23,824 nucleotides of DNA from Pyrobaculum sp. (GTDB lineage: Archaea; Thermoproteota; Thermoprotei; Thermoproteales; Thermoproteaceae), in contig JAJHQT010000003.1 in assembly GCA_020833205.1 (NCBI GenBank), positions 1 to 23,824 on the forward strand, written 5' to 3'. This document shows, piece after piece, positions 8,811 through 14,351 of this stretch. Position numbers and translations under genes: made by a program. The first letter of the stretch is position 1. Each line of letters begins with the position of its first letter. The notes beneath the pieces are model-generated. The model was not told where the DNA came from, ran no database searches, and saw nothing but the letters and a program-made list of their open reading frames with translations.

Positions 8811-8818
8811 ATTAAAAT
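8811..8818 (-). promoter_or_regulatory. TATA box of the FAD oxidoreductase gene
   Basis: Minus-strand ATTTTAAT centred about 24-25 bases before the GTG start at 8790, supporting a leaderless mRNA and that start codon. Confidence 0.55.
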
Positions 8819-8829
8819 TGTGCGGCTAA

Positions 8830-8880
8830 ACTCAGCGCTTTGGACCGCTATCACCACTCAATGCATAGCTGTCATCACGC
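8830..8880 (-). ncRNA. Candidate C/D box guide sRNA
   Basis: On the minus strand I read a C box GTGATGA (8878-8872), a 10-base guide, a D' box TTGA (8861-8858), a 3-base spacer GTG, a degenerate C' box GTGATAG (8854-8848), a 12-base guide CGGTCCAAAGCG (8847-8836) and a D box CTGA (8835-8832). Order, spacing and total size (~50 nt) match crenarchaeal C/D sRNAs. A TATA-like TTTAAAAC at 8898-8905 lies about 25 bases upstream of the C box. By the N+5 rule the D guide would methylate the fifth base of a target CGCUUUGGACCG. D' and C' deviate from consensus, and I cannot search for the target. Confidence 0.55.
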
Positions 8881-8891
8881 TTAATATTTTA
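8881..8891 (+). promoter_or_regulatory. TATA-like box of the Mrr-like nuclease gene
   Basis: TTAATATTTTA centred roughly 22 bases before the GTG at 8908. It lies in the same 117-bp gap as the minus-strand candidate sRNA and the leftward FAD-gene promoter. Confidence 0.45.
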
Positions 8892-8907
8892 CTATCCTGT
8901 TTTAAAT

Positions 8908-9465
8908 GTGTGCGAAAGTATAGTTGCCGTAGTTAGGCAGTATCTTTTGGGGAATCTGTCGGCGTTAGATTGTTTAAGAAGGCTAGGATTTATCGAGGCG
9001 GGAGAGCCAGCCAGCCGCGGCTACGTGCTCTATAAAGCTCTTAAAGTTGGGATAAACGCGGCGAGTTACATAAAGCGCCTAGACTGGAGAGAGTTTGAGG
9101 AGTTTATCAGCAACGTCTTCGCCGAATTTGGCTTCCACGTAGTGTCCAATTTGAGACTGGATTGCAACGGCGGAGTGGAGTTTGACGCGGTGGCGTGGAA
9201 CAGAGAAATAGTTCTGGTGGTGGAGGCGAAAAAGTGGAGGAGCGGCAGGGAGAGGTGGACTGAGGTGGCAGATAGACACCTAGAAAAGATTACTCGATGT
9301 CGCTCTAAGCTATTGGCCTTTGCCCCTTCTGTAGCGCCGCTTGTAATAACCTCTACCGACACCGGGTTTGTTCATAGGGGTGTACCTGTGATTCCTGTCG
9401 AGAAAGTAGGGCACTTTCTCGCTTCTTTTCACAACATCAAGGATAAAATCACTATACTTACTTAA
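8908..9465 (+). CDS. Mrr-like restriction endonuclease-fold protein (PD-(D/E)XK)
   Basis: A 185-residue protein. LDWREFEEFISNVFAEFGF (about 58-76) is the helix that starts Mrr_cat domains, followed by Asp93 in EFDAVAW and the catalytic pair Glu106-x-Lys108 in VVEAKKW. The C-terminal VITSTDTGFVHRGVPVIPVEKV is the closing strand region in which Mrr-like domains sense a target or finish the fold. The first 55 residues are helical with no motif I know. It most likely cleaves or binds DNA in defence or repair; no methyltransferase or partner lies nearby. GTG at 8908 is chosen because the overlapping ATG at 8906 is out of frame and a TATA-like box precedes it. Its last 156 bases overlap the opposite-strand zinc-ribbon ORF. 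Confidence 0.7.
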   Translation: MCESIVAVVRQYLLGNLSALDCLRRLGFIEAGEPASRGYVLYKALKVGINAASYIKRLDWREFEEFISNVFAEFGFHVVSNLRLDCNGGVEFDAVAWNREIVLVVEAKKWRSGRERWTEVADRHLEKITRCRSKLLAFAPSVAPLVITSTDTGFVHRGVPVIPVEKVGHFLASFHNIKDKITILT

Positions 9466-9570
9466 ACACTCGTCGCAGACGTATACATACACGTCCAGCG
9501 AGAGCTCCACTCGCAGTTTTGCGACGTTGTAGACAGTAAGGGGACGTGTGCAGAAAAAACAGTAGATCAC
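9310..9570 (-). CDS. Small zinc-ribbon protein, unknown function
   Basis: An 86-residue protein with CFFC at residues 4-7 and CDEC at 32-35, a plausible single zinc ribbon, then a helix and a strongly basic tail (YYKRRYRRGKGQ) suggesting nucleic-acid binding. Its GTG overlaps the stop of the membrane protein gene in a GTGA arrangement (9567-9570), a sign of translational coupling and the main reason to believe it is real. The oddity is a 156-base tail-to-tail overlap with the Mrr-like nuclease gene; the basic tail lies wholly in that overlap, so one of the two C-termini could be fortuitous. No family recognised. Confidence 0.55.
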   Translation of the reverse strand: MIYCFFCTRPLTVYNVAKLRVELSLDVYVYVCDECLSKYSDFILDVVKRSEKVPYFLDRNHRYTPMNKPGVGRGYYKRRYRRGKGQ

Positions 9571-10091
9571 GTCTCTCTCTCTGTCTTCTCCTCAGTTATA
9601 GAGAGATCGGCGATCACCTTTGCCCGCCTCTGCGGAGTCAAAAGGGCCTCGACCATTGACGTAAGGAGAGCAACCCCAAAGAGGGGGAGTGATATGAATT
9701 TTGCGAAGTTACTGAGCACAACCACTACATCACCTCCTCCCACAACGTATACATACGGCAGAGGGATGCTATAAAGTAGCGCAAGGACGCCAATGATCTT
9801 GGGCAATTTTCCTACCTGTATCTTTGCAAAGTACTCAAGATATACGGTAACAGTTAGCAACGCTAAGGTGATTACTGTAGCAAGCCACTGAGGTATCTGT
9901 AGAAATCTCTCTACGAAGTCGCCCGCCGTGACCTCAAACGTTTTCACCTCCACGTGGGCGGTGGCATAGAGAGGAGTTGCGAAAGGACCCACTGCAAGAA
10001 TTAGAACAGCTAGCACAAGAGCGACTAGCGTTAGTGTCACAATGATACACAGCATGGATGTATTAAACATTGCTCTTAGACCTGTCGCCAC
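9567..10091 (-). CDS. Four-helix membrane protein, unknown function
   Basis: A 174-residue protein with hydrophobic segments near residues 13-36, 68-88, 98-117 and 130-150. A polar 25-residue segment (HVEVKTFEVTAGDFVERF) between the first two and a charged tail ending IADLSITEEKTERET suggest a small polytopic protein with a cytoplasmic or external tail. I recognise no family. GTG at 10091 is the annotated start here; an in-frame ATG seven codons in (10070) is the alternative. No convincing TATA box sits about 25 bases upstream of either, because that position is taken by a candidate minus-strand C/D sRNA, so the mRNA may be made together with that RNA. It is coupled by a 4-base overlap to the zinc-ribbon gene. 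Confidence 0.65.
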   Translation of the reverse strand: MATGLRAMFNTSMLCIIVTLTLVALVLAVLILAVGPFATPLYATAHVEVKTFEVTAGDFVERFLQIPQWLATVITLALLTVTVYLEYFAKIQVGKLPKIIGVLALLYSIPLPYVYVVGGGDVVVVLSNFAKFISLPLFGVALLTSMVEALLTPQRRAKVIADLSITEEKTERET

Positions 10092-10094
10092 GTG

Positions 10095-10147
10095 TTCAGA
10101 GGCGAGAAGTTTTCGTCATACGTCGCGACAGTCCTGGAGTCATCAAC
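10095..10147 (-). ncRNA. Candidate C/D box guide sRNA immediately upstream of membrane protein gene
   Basis: Minus strand: C box TTGATGA (10146-10140), 13-base guide, weak D' box GCGA (10126-10123), 3-base spacer, C' box ATGACGA (10119-10113, one mismatch), 13-base guide AAACTTCTCGCCT, D box CTGA (10099-10096). A TATA-like ATATAAAG on the same strand at about 10171-10178 is about 27 bases before the C box. The D box ends 4 bases before the GTG of the next gene. Guides are slightly long and D' is poor. Confidence 0.45.
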
Positions 10148-10155
10148 TTTATAAG
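10148..10155 (+). promoter_or_regulatory. TATA box of atpH-atpC
   Basis: TTTATAAG centred about 24-25 bases before the atpH ATG at 10176, implying a leaderless transcript. It directly abuts the C box of the opposite-strand candidate sRNA. Confidence 0.65.
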
Positions 10156-10175
10156 ATCTCCCATTTAGTCTTTAT

Positions 10176-10493
10176 ATGCTTAAATTAGATGAGATTTTAA
10201 AGAGACTCGAAGAGGTTGATAAAGTTGTAAAAAGCGTTGAAGAGGTTAAGACAGAGGTCTTATCAAACATAGAACAAATATCAAGGAGATACTCAGAGCA
10301 AATCGTAAAGAGAGTTGAGGAAATAGTTAGCAATGCTGTGATAGAGTATAAGAGCAGGGCAATAGACGAGGCCAAGAGGGAGGCTGAGAAGATTGCTAAA
10401 GAAACAGAGGAGAGACGTCAAAAAATACTGACGAGGTATCAAGAAAGACGAGAGGATCTTGTCCGCAGGGCTTTAGCTCTTCTCGATCTATGA
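10176..10493 (+). CDS. atpH: A-type ATP synthase peripheral-stalk subunit H-like coiled coil
   Basis: A 105-residue protein made almost entirely of charged heptads (ILKRLEEVDKVVKSVEEVKTEV through EERRQKILTRYQERREDLV style sequence), which predicts one long alpha-helical coiled coil. Length and character match subunit H (AhaH), which pairs with subunit E in the peripheral stalks that hold the A1 head against the membrane rotor. The identification depends on composition and on the next gene, atpC, whose ATG overlaps this stop by 4 bases (10490-10493); another coiled-coil stalk subunit remains possible. A TATA box about 25 bases before the ATG indicates an unled message. Confidence 0.75.
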   Translation: MLKLDEILKRLEEVDKVVKSVEEVKTEVLSNIEQISRRYSEQIVKRVEEIVSNAVIEYKSRAIDEAKREAEKIAKETEERRQKILTRYQERREDLVRRALALLDL

Positions 10494-11518
10494 GCTCAGC
10501 TCTGAGACGACCCGCTCTTGGTCCCAGAGTAAGAGGACTCCGCATAAAGGAACTCCCACGCGACAAGTTAATTTCATTAATCTACGCCAACACGTTAGAC
10601 GAGTTTCTAAATATTTTGAAGACGACGCCCTACAGCGTAGCCATAGACAAACTTACACGCGAAAACCTCGACGAGTTGCGGAGGGCGTTAATAAAGAAAT
10701 ATATCGAACGAGCAAGGTCTATCTACTTAGGGGCAGGTAGCGAAGCAAAGACTGTTGTTTTAGCTTCCGTCAAGTACTTTGAGTATGAAAACATCAGAAA
10801 TATAAGCAACGCAGTAAAAGCCGGGAGGAACCCGGAGGAATTCGTAATTTGGGAACCGCTTGAGATGACAAAAACTCGGCACACAATTGCAAGCGTCCTC
10901 GGTGTTAGGAACATATGGGAAATAGGGGAAAAATTAAAACAGATGAGACACCGTGCGTATAAGGCATTTGAACTAGCGTCGAGATATGGCGAAGACAAGT
11001 TAAGTATCTTCTTAGATAGACAATGGTTAGAGAGTTTTTATGATGTGCTAACTGCGACCAGAGATAAAAGTGCGTCTATGTTTGCCTCGGAACTAGTAGA
11101 GTATTTCAACTCACTAATAGCTATTAGGGCCAGGGTGTGGGGGTTTGTAGACGAGGTCAACGAACTTATCATTGGGAGAGCATCCCCAGTGGTTATATCT
11201 GCAACAAGAGACCCTCCGGCTAACTTCCTGAAAAACGCCGAGGCGACCCCTTGGGGCAGGTTTTTGGTAAGTGTCGTAGCCGAGTCGCCGAGTCTAGGAG
11301 ACATAGCCGTTGCTATGGACAATATATATTCTGCCTATATGAGGAAAATGGCAGATATATACATTACGCGGTTTACCGAGTTCTCCCTAGGTGCGCTTGC
11401 GGCCATTATAGAATACATGAGAGCCGAGGTCATGACACTTATAAGGGCGGCCTCTCTACTTGCTGAAGGTGTACCGCTGGAAAAAAGAAGACGTATTTTT
11501 GAGGCATTGGTAAAATAG
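10490..11518 (+). CDS. atpC: A-type ATP synthase subunit C
   Basis: A 342-residue, mostly helical protein of the V-ATPase subunit d/AhaC family, the funnel that links the central stalk to the rotor ring. Seen in the sequence: LISLIYANTLDEFLNILKTT near the N-terminus, the repeated three-fold helical organisation, WGRFLVSVVAE around 255, and the C-terminal ALAAIIEYMRAEVMTLI, the YxxxxExxxLI-like signature that closes this family. Length is within the usual 330-390. The start overlaps atpH by ATGA, so the two are translationally coupled. Its stop codon TAG directly abuts the reverse stop of atpK (TAGCTA at 11516-11521), leaving no spacer between convergent genes. Confidence 0.85.
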   Translation: MSSALRRPALGPRVRGLRIKELPRDKLISLIYANTLDEFLNILKTTPYSVAIDKLTRENLDELRRALIKKYIERARSIYLGAGSEAKTVVLASVKYFEYENIRNISNAVKAGRNPEEFVIWEPLEMTKTRHTIASVLGVRNIWEIGEKLKQMRHRAYKAFELASRYGEDKLSIFLDRQWLESFYDVLTATRDKSASMFASELVEYFNSLIAIRARVWGFVDEVNELIIGRASPVVISATRDPPANFLKNAEATPWGRFLVSVVAESPSLGDIAVAMDNIYSAYMRKMADIYITRFTEFSLGALAAIIEYMRAEVMTLIRAASLLAEGVPLEKRRRIFEALVK

Positions 11519-11800
11519 CTAGCCAAATATCAGGAGTATGCTTATTAGGAGTCCATATATCGCGATCGCCTCAGCAAGCGCTATGAAGATAAGGTACCAA
11601 ATCCTTTCCTCGGGCTTCTCCACTAATGCGGAGATCGCCGCGGCGCCTGCAATTCCAACTCCAATTCCGGCCCCAACTCCTGCTAGGCCTACGGCCAAAC
11701 CAGCACCTATATATCTACCCGCCTTTTCAACCTCACCCGGCGTTTGCGCTGCCACTGCTATAGCGATTAACACCAACGCAAGTATTGCCTTTGTATTCAT
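11519..11800 (-). CDS. atpK: A-type ATP synthase proteolipid subunit K (rotor ring c subunit)
   Basis: A 93-residue hydrophobic protein. Residues 1-19 (LALVLIAIAVAA) form a cleavable signal-like segment or extra helix, residues 30-60 are a Gly/Ala-rich helix (GAGLAVGLAGVGAGIGVGIAG), a polar loop EKPEER follows, and 68-91 form the second helix carrying Glu77 in ALAEAIAIYGL, the ion-binding carboxylate. It is a single-hairpin c subunit, so the ring would contain one carboxylate per hairpin; the sequence around Glu77 does not show clear Na+ ligands, so I favour H+. ATG at 11800 has TATA-like TTTTTAAATAT at 11820-11830 about 25 bases upstream. That box lies at the 3' end of orf49. Confidence 0.95.
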   Translation of the reverse strand: MNTKAILALVLIAIAVAAQTPGEVEKAGRYIGAGLAVGLAGVGAGIGVGIAGAAAISALVEKPEERIWYLIFIALAEAIAIYGLLISILLIFG

Positions 11801-11814
11801 GGGTCTCTAACTTC

Positions 11815-11964
11815 TTAGGTTTTTAAATATTGACGTAACTCATATATTTTTCTATCAATTGTTATTGCTAAACCTTTTATCTCTTCTTTTACATTATTCA
11901 TGGCCTTTTCGATTTCTTTATCAATGAGTTCTTTAATAAGTACATTAAGGTCCTTCATGGACAT
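11815..11964 (-). CDS. Unannotated 49-residue charged helical microprotein between atpD and atpK
   Basis: From ATG 11964 to TAA 11815 I read a 49-residue protein, MSMKDLNVLIKELIDKEI at the start and IDRKIYELRQYLKT at the end. It is rich in Lys, Glu, Ile and Leu in an amphipathic pattern that predicts a single helix or short coiled coil. A TATA box (minus ATATTTAAAAACC, 11983-11995) is centred about 25 bases before the ATG, identical over 13 bases to the atpK TATA box. It is in the ATP synthase gene group and same strand. I do not recognise the family; a small stalk, assembly or regulatory partner of the ATP synthase is an inference from position only. A second in-frame Met is at residue 3. 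Confidence 0.6.
   Translation of the reverse strand: MSMKDLNVLIKELIDKEIEKAMNNVKEEIKGLAITIDRKIYELRQYLKT
11818..11830 (-). promoter_or_regulatory. TATA box of atpK, inside the 3' end of orf49
   Basis: Plus-strand GGTTTTTAAATAT, centred about 24 bases before the atpK ATG. On the minus strand its bases encode the last Tyr-Leu-Lys-Thr codons of orf49, so K has a separate leaderless transcript. Confidence 0.65.
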
Positions 11965-11982
11965 AGAAGTGTTAGAACTCTC

Positions 11983-11995
11983 GGTTTTTAAATAT
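11983..11995 (-). promoter_or_regulatory. TATA box of orf49, overlapping atpD stop codon
   Basis: The same 13 bases GGTTTTTAAATAT (plus strand), centred about 25 bases before the orf49 ATG. The atpD TAA (11988-11990) lies within the box. Confidence 0.6.
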
Positions 11996-12587
11996 GTGAG
12001 GTTATTATCTTCCTTCTGATGAATTCTTCTCTTTCGCCTTCCTCTAAAGCGAGGCTTATGTATTGTATATTGTCTCTTATACGGGGGATGACGACGTAAT
12101 CTATGGCGTTTATCATGCGTTGATACTCTCTTACTCTGTTGAGGAGCGTGTAGAACAACGTCTCTTTTTCGGCGAATTCTATGAGCTTTGTCAAAAGCTC
12201 ACGCATTTTTACAAGCGCTACGTCTAGCTCGGCGGCTTCGGTCGCTATGCTGTAAGTAGGGTAGGTCACGTAGTTACTAACCTCTAGACCTATGTGCGTC
12301 CCTCTGTTTACAAGCTCCACTTTTACCGTCTTTGGCGTAAGCTCCGCTATACTCTCGATCCTGTCTATGCCTGACTTAGCCACGGCGATCTTGAAGTTAT
12401 CCGCCACATCTATAAATCCGTCGGCTATCTCGCGTCTAAGTCGCTCTAAGTCGGCCACTAAGGCTCTTATCCTTTGGATAGTAGAGTTCCGGGCGTCTTC
12501 AAGCGTCTTCTTAATACGCTGAAAGAGGACAAGTTGTCTCCTCAGCTTAATCAGCTCCAGCCTCGAAGGAGGCGGCTTAAACGACAT
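11988..12587 (-). CDS. atpD: A-type ATP synthase subunit D (central stalk)
   Basis: A 199-residue protein, the central rotor shaft of the A1 head. The N-terminal PPPSRLELIKLRRQL (residues 4-18) is the conserved P-T/S-R-x-x-L-x-x-L-K/R-x-x-L start of V-type subunit D, and the C-terminal REYQRMINAIDYVVIPRI is the other family signature; both flanks are long helices that form the coiled-coil shaft. I start at ATG 12587. A longer in-frame reading begins 201 bases upstream but lacks family similarity in its first 67 residues and would run through the divergent promoter and into the GTPase gene. The shared TTTAAA at 12609-12614 lies about 25 bases upstream. Confidence 0.9.
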   Translation of the reverse strand: MSFKPPPSRLELIKLRRQLVLFQRIKKTLEDARNSTIQRIRALVADLERLRREIADGFIDVADNFKIAVAKSGIDRIESIAELTPKTVKVELVNRGTHIGLEVSNYVTYPTYSIATEAAELDVALVKMRELLTKLIEFAEKETLFYTLLNRVREYQRMINAIDYVVIPRIRDNIQYISLALEEGEREEFIRRKIITSHI

Positions 12588-12633
12588 AGATGGTTTCACA
12601 GCCACATTTTTAAAGTATTGCGCGGACCTGGAC
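12588..12633. promoter_or_regulatory. Bidirectional promoter between atpD and the GTPase gene
   Basis: A 46-bp gap whose only AT-rich element is the palindromic TTTAAA at 12609-12614, within TTTTTAAAG. Its centre is about 24 bases from the atpD ATG and about 23 from the GTPase GTG, so a single TBP site may serve two leaderless genes. Confidence 0.65.
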
Positions 12634-13419
12634 GTGAGGGAGACGTGGCGTCTCGTAAGAAGAGTTATTGAAGATGGGGATATTGTGCTTGAAGTCCTAG
12701 ATGCCAGAGACCCCCTAACCACTAAAAATGATGAGGTGGAAAAGCTAGCCGACAGGCTGGGCAAGAGACATCTCGTAGTCATCAACAAGGCTGATCTAGT
12801 GGATAGAGACGTCTTGGAGGCTTGGCGTGTCTATTTTGAGAAGTTAGGTAGACGTGTCGTGTACATAAGTGCGAAATACAGGCTGGGCACTAGAAAACTC
12901 GTAGCGGCAATAAGGTCGCTGGCGCCTAGAATACCCACAGTTGTGGTCGTAGTTGGCTACCCCAACGTTGGGAAGTCTACAGTTATTAACTACCTCAAGG
13001 GCCGTCATGTCGCCTCTACAAGCCCAAAGCCGGGCTGGACCAAAGGCGAGCAGTTGGTGCGGGCTAAGAGCTGGCTCCTGGTTCTTGACACGCCTGGAGT
13101 CGTCAAGACGGCCTCGACGGGAGACTTGGCGCTAGACGTGGTTAAGGGTTTGGTGGATCCAGGCACGGTAGACGACCCAGTTCCATATGCCTATAGTCTG
13201 CTTAAGAGAGTGCTTACGTACAACCCAAATGCTCTCAGAGAGAGCTACGGCATAGATTGCGACTTAGAACACGCATTGGAGGAGATAGGCAGGGTTAAGA
13301 GAAGGCTTCTAAAGGGCGGAAGAGTAAACATCGACGAAGCGGCTCGGATGGTGTTGAAAGATTGGATTGTGGGTAAGTTGAAGTATGCGGCGTGGCCGCC
13401 TGAGAACCCCCACAGGTAA
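12634..13419 (+). CDS. Circularly permuted GTPase, YlqF/RbgA-NOG2-like ribosome biogenesis factor
   Basis: A 261-residue GTPase with motifs in the permuted order G4-G5-G1-G2-G3: NKAD at residues 51-54, SAK at about 79-81, GYPNVGKST (Walker A) at 108-116, the G2 Thr in PGWTK at 132-137, and DTPG at 152-155. This order is diagnostic for the YlqF/RbgA/YawG group, which act in large ribosomal subunit assembly. The C-terminal 100 residues (LTYNPNALRESYG, KGGRVNIDEAARMVLKDWI) correspond to the RNA-binding ANTAR-like helical domain of RbgA proteins. The start is GTG at 12634, supported by the TTTAAA box about 23 bases upstream. Confidence 0.9.
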   Translation: MRETWRLVRRVIEDGDIVLEVLDARDPLTTKNDEVEKLADRLGKRHLVVINKADLVDRDVLEAWRVYFEKLGRRVVYISAKYRLGTRKLVAAIRSLAPRIPTVVVVVGYPNVGKSTVINYLKGRHVASTSPKPGWTKGEQLVRAKSWLLVLDTPGVVKTASTGDLALDVVKGLVDPGTVDDPVPYAYSLLKRVLTYNPNALRESYGIDCDLEHALEEIGRVKRRLLKGGRVNIDEAARMVLKDWIVGKLKYAAWPPENPHR

Positions 13420-13424
13420 GTGAG

Positions 13425-13478
13425 TCGGATGCGCGGAATTGACATCATGTCTCAGACCGTCCCCGTAACTCCTCATTG
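13425..13478 (-). ncRNA. Weak candidate C/D box sRNA antisense to the gap before the slipin gene
   Basis: Minus strand: C box ATGAGGA (13476-13470), 14-base guide, D' CTGA (13455-13452), 3-base spacer GAC, C' ATGATGT (13448-13442), 13-base guide, terminal box CCGA (13428-13425) instead of CTGA. A TATATAAAC on the same strand near 13494-13502 is about 23 bases before the C box. Two imperfect boxes and long guides make it tentative. Confidence 0.35.
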
Positions 13479-13530
13479 AGTGACCGTCTTTGTGTTTATA
13501 TATCTCTTCTCCACATTAGCTAGACGTAAG

Positions 13531-13538
13531 CTTATATA
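13531..13538 (+). promoter_or_regulatory. TATA box of the slipin-NfeD operon
   Basis: CTTATATA centred about 25 bases before the GTG at 13560, supporting that start and a leaderless operon mRNA. Confidence 0.65.
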
Positions 13539-13559
13539 GTCGGTTTTGTTGTATTATAC

Positions 13560-14351
13560 GTGATTCTTCAGATAGTTGAACAAGTGGCGCTGGCTATATT
13601 GATTCTTTTTGCCGTTGTGATTCTTGTGGCTATTCTCTCCTCGGCGATACGTATAATTCCTGAGTACCAGAGAGCTGTGAAGTTTAGACTCGGCCGGGTG
13701 GTAGGCGTGGTGGGGCCGGGCCTCGTGTTCATCATACCTATCATAGATACCATTATGAAATACGACCTCAGAGTTGAGGTGGTAGACGTGCCGGCCCAAC
13801 GGGCGTTGACAAAAGACAACGTAGAGGTCACGATAGACGCCGCTATCTACTTAAGAGTGGTGGACGCCTTAAAAACGGCGTTGACGGTGAGGAACCACGT
13901 GCCCGCCGTCGCCATCTACGCAGCCTCTACGCTCCGCGACGTAGTGGGCATGGTGGACTTAGACACTTTGTTAACGCATCGAGACGAGATCGCCAAGAGG
14001 ATAGCGTCTATTGTAGACGAACACGTGACGCCCTGGGGGGTTAAGGTGACTGCGGTGGCCATCAAGGACATAAAGCTTCCCGAGGTTTTGCTCCGCGCGA
14101 TGGCGAGTCAGGCAGAGGCTGAGAGGGTGAGGCGCGCCAAGATCACGTTGGCCTCGGCTGAGTACGAAGCCAGCAAGATATACCTAGAGGCGGCGGAGAG
14201 GTATTCGCAGAACCCCACCGCGGTGCAACTCAGAATGATAGACGCCCTTATTGAAATTGCGCGGGAGCACAACCTCATAATCGTCACTCCGCCAACTATG
14301 GAATACGTGGCGGTGCCCTTGGCCCTGGCCAGGAGAGAAAAGAAAGAATGA
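13560..14351 (+). CDS. Slipin/stomatin-like SPFH-domain membrane protein
   Basis: A 263-residue protein. A hydrophobic segment at about 7-28 anchors it, then IIPEYQRAVKFRLGRVVGVVGPGL begins the SPFH (stomatin/prohibitin) domain, ending with the alanine/arginine-rich helical tail ILLRAMASQAEAERVRRAKI. Stomatins oligomerise at membranes and organise lipid domains and partner proteins. It is followed with a 4-base ATGA overlap by an NfeD protease, the conserved stomatin operon partner, as in Pyrococcus PH1511/PH1510, where the protease cleaves the stomatin C-terminus. Start GTG 13560 is preceded by a well-placed TATA box. Confidence 0.9.
   Translation: MILQIVEQVALAILILFAVVILVAILSSAIRIIPEYQRAVKFRLGRVVGVVGPGLVFIIPIIDTIMKYDLRVEVVDVPAQRALTKDNVEVTIDAAIYLRVVDALKTALTVRNHVPAVAIYAASTLRDVVGMVDLDTLLTHRDEIAKRIASIVDEHVTPWGVKVTAVAIKDIKLPEVLLRAMASQAEAERVRRAKITLASAEYEASKIYLEAAERYSQNPTAVQLRMIDALIEIAREHNLIIVTPPTMEYVAVPLALARREKKE

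Noticed and set aside
12588..12788. Upstream in-frame extension of atpD to 12788
   Set aside because: It would read through the shared promoter and antisense to the GTPase; the added 67 residues are Ser/Thr-rich without family similarity, while ATG 12587 fits the family and the TATA distance.
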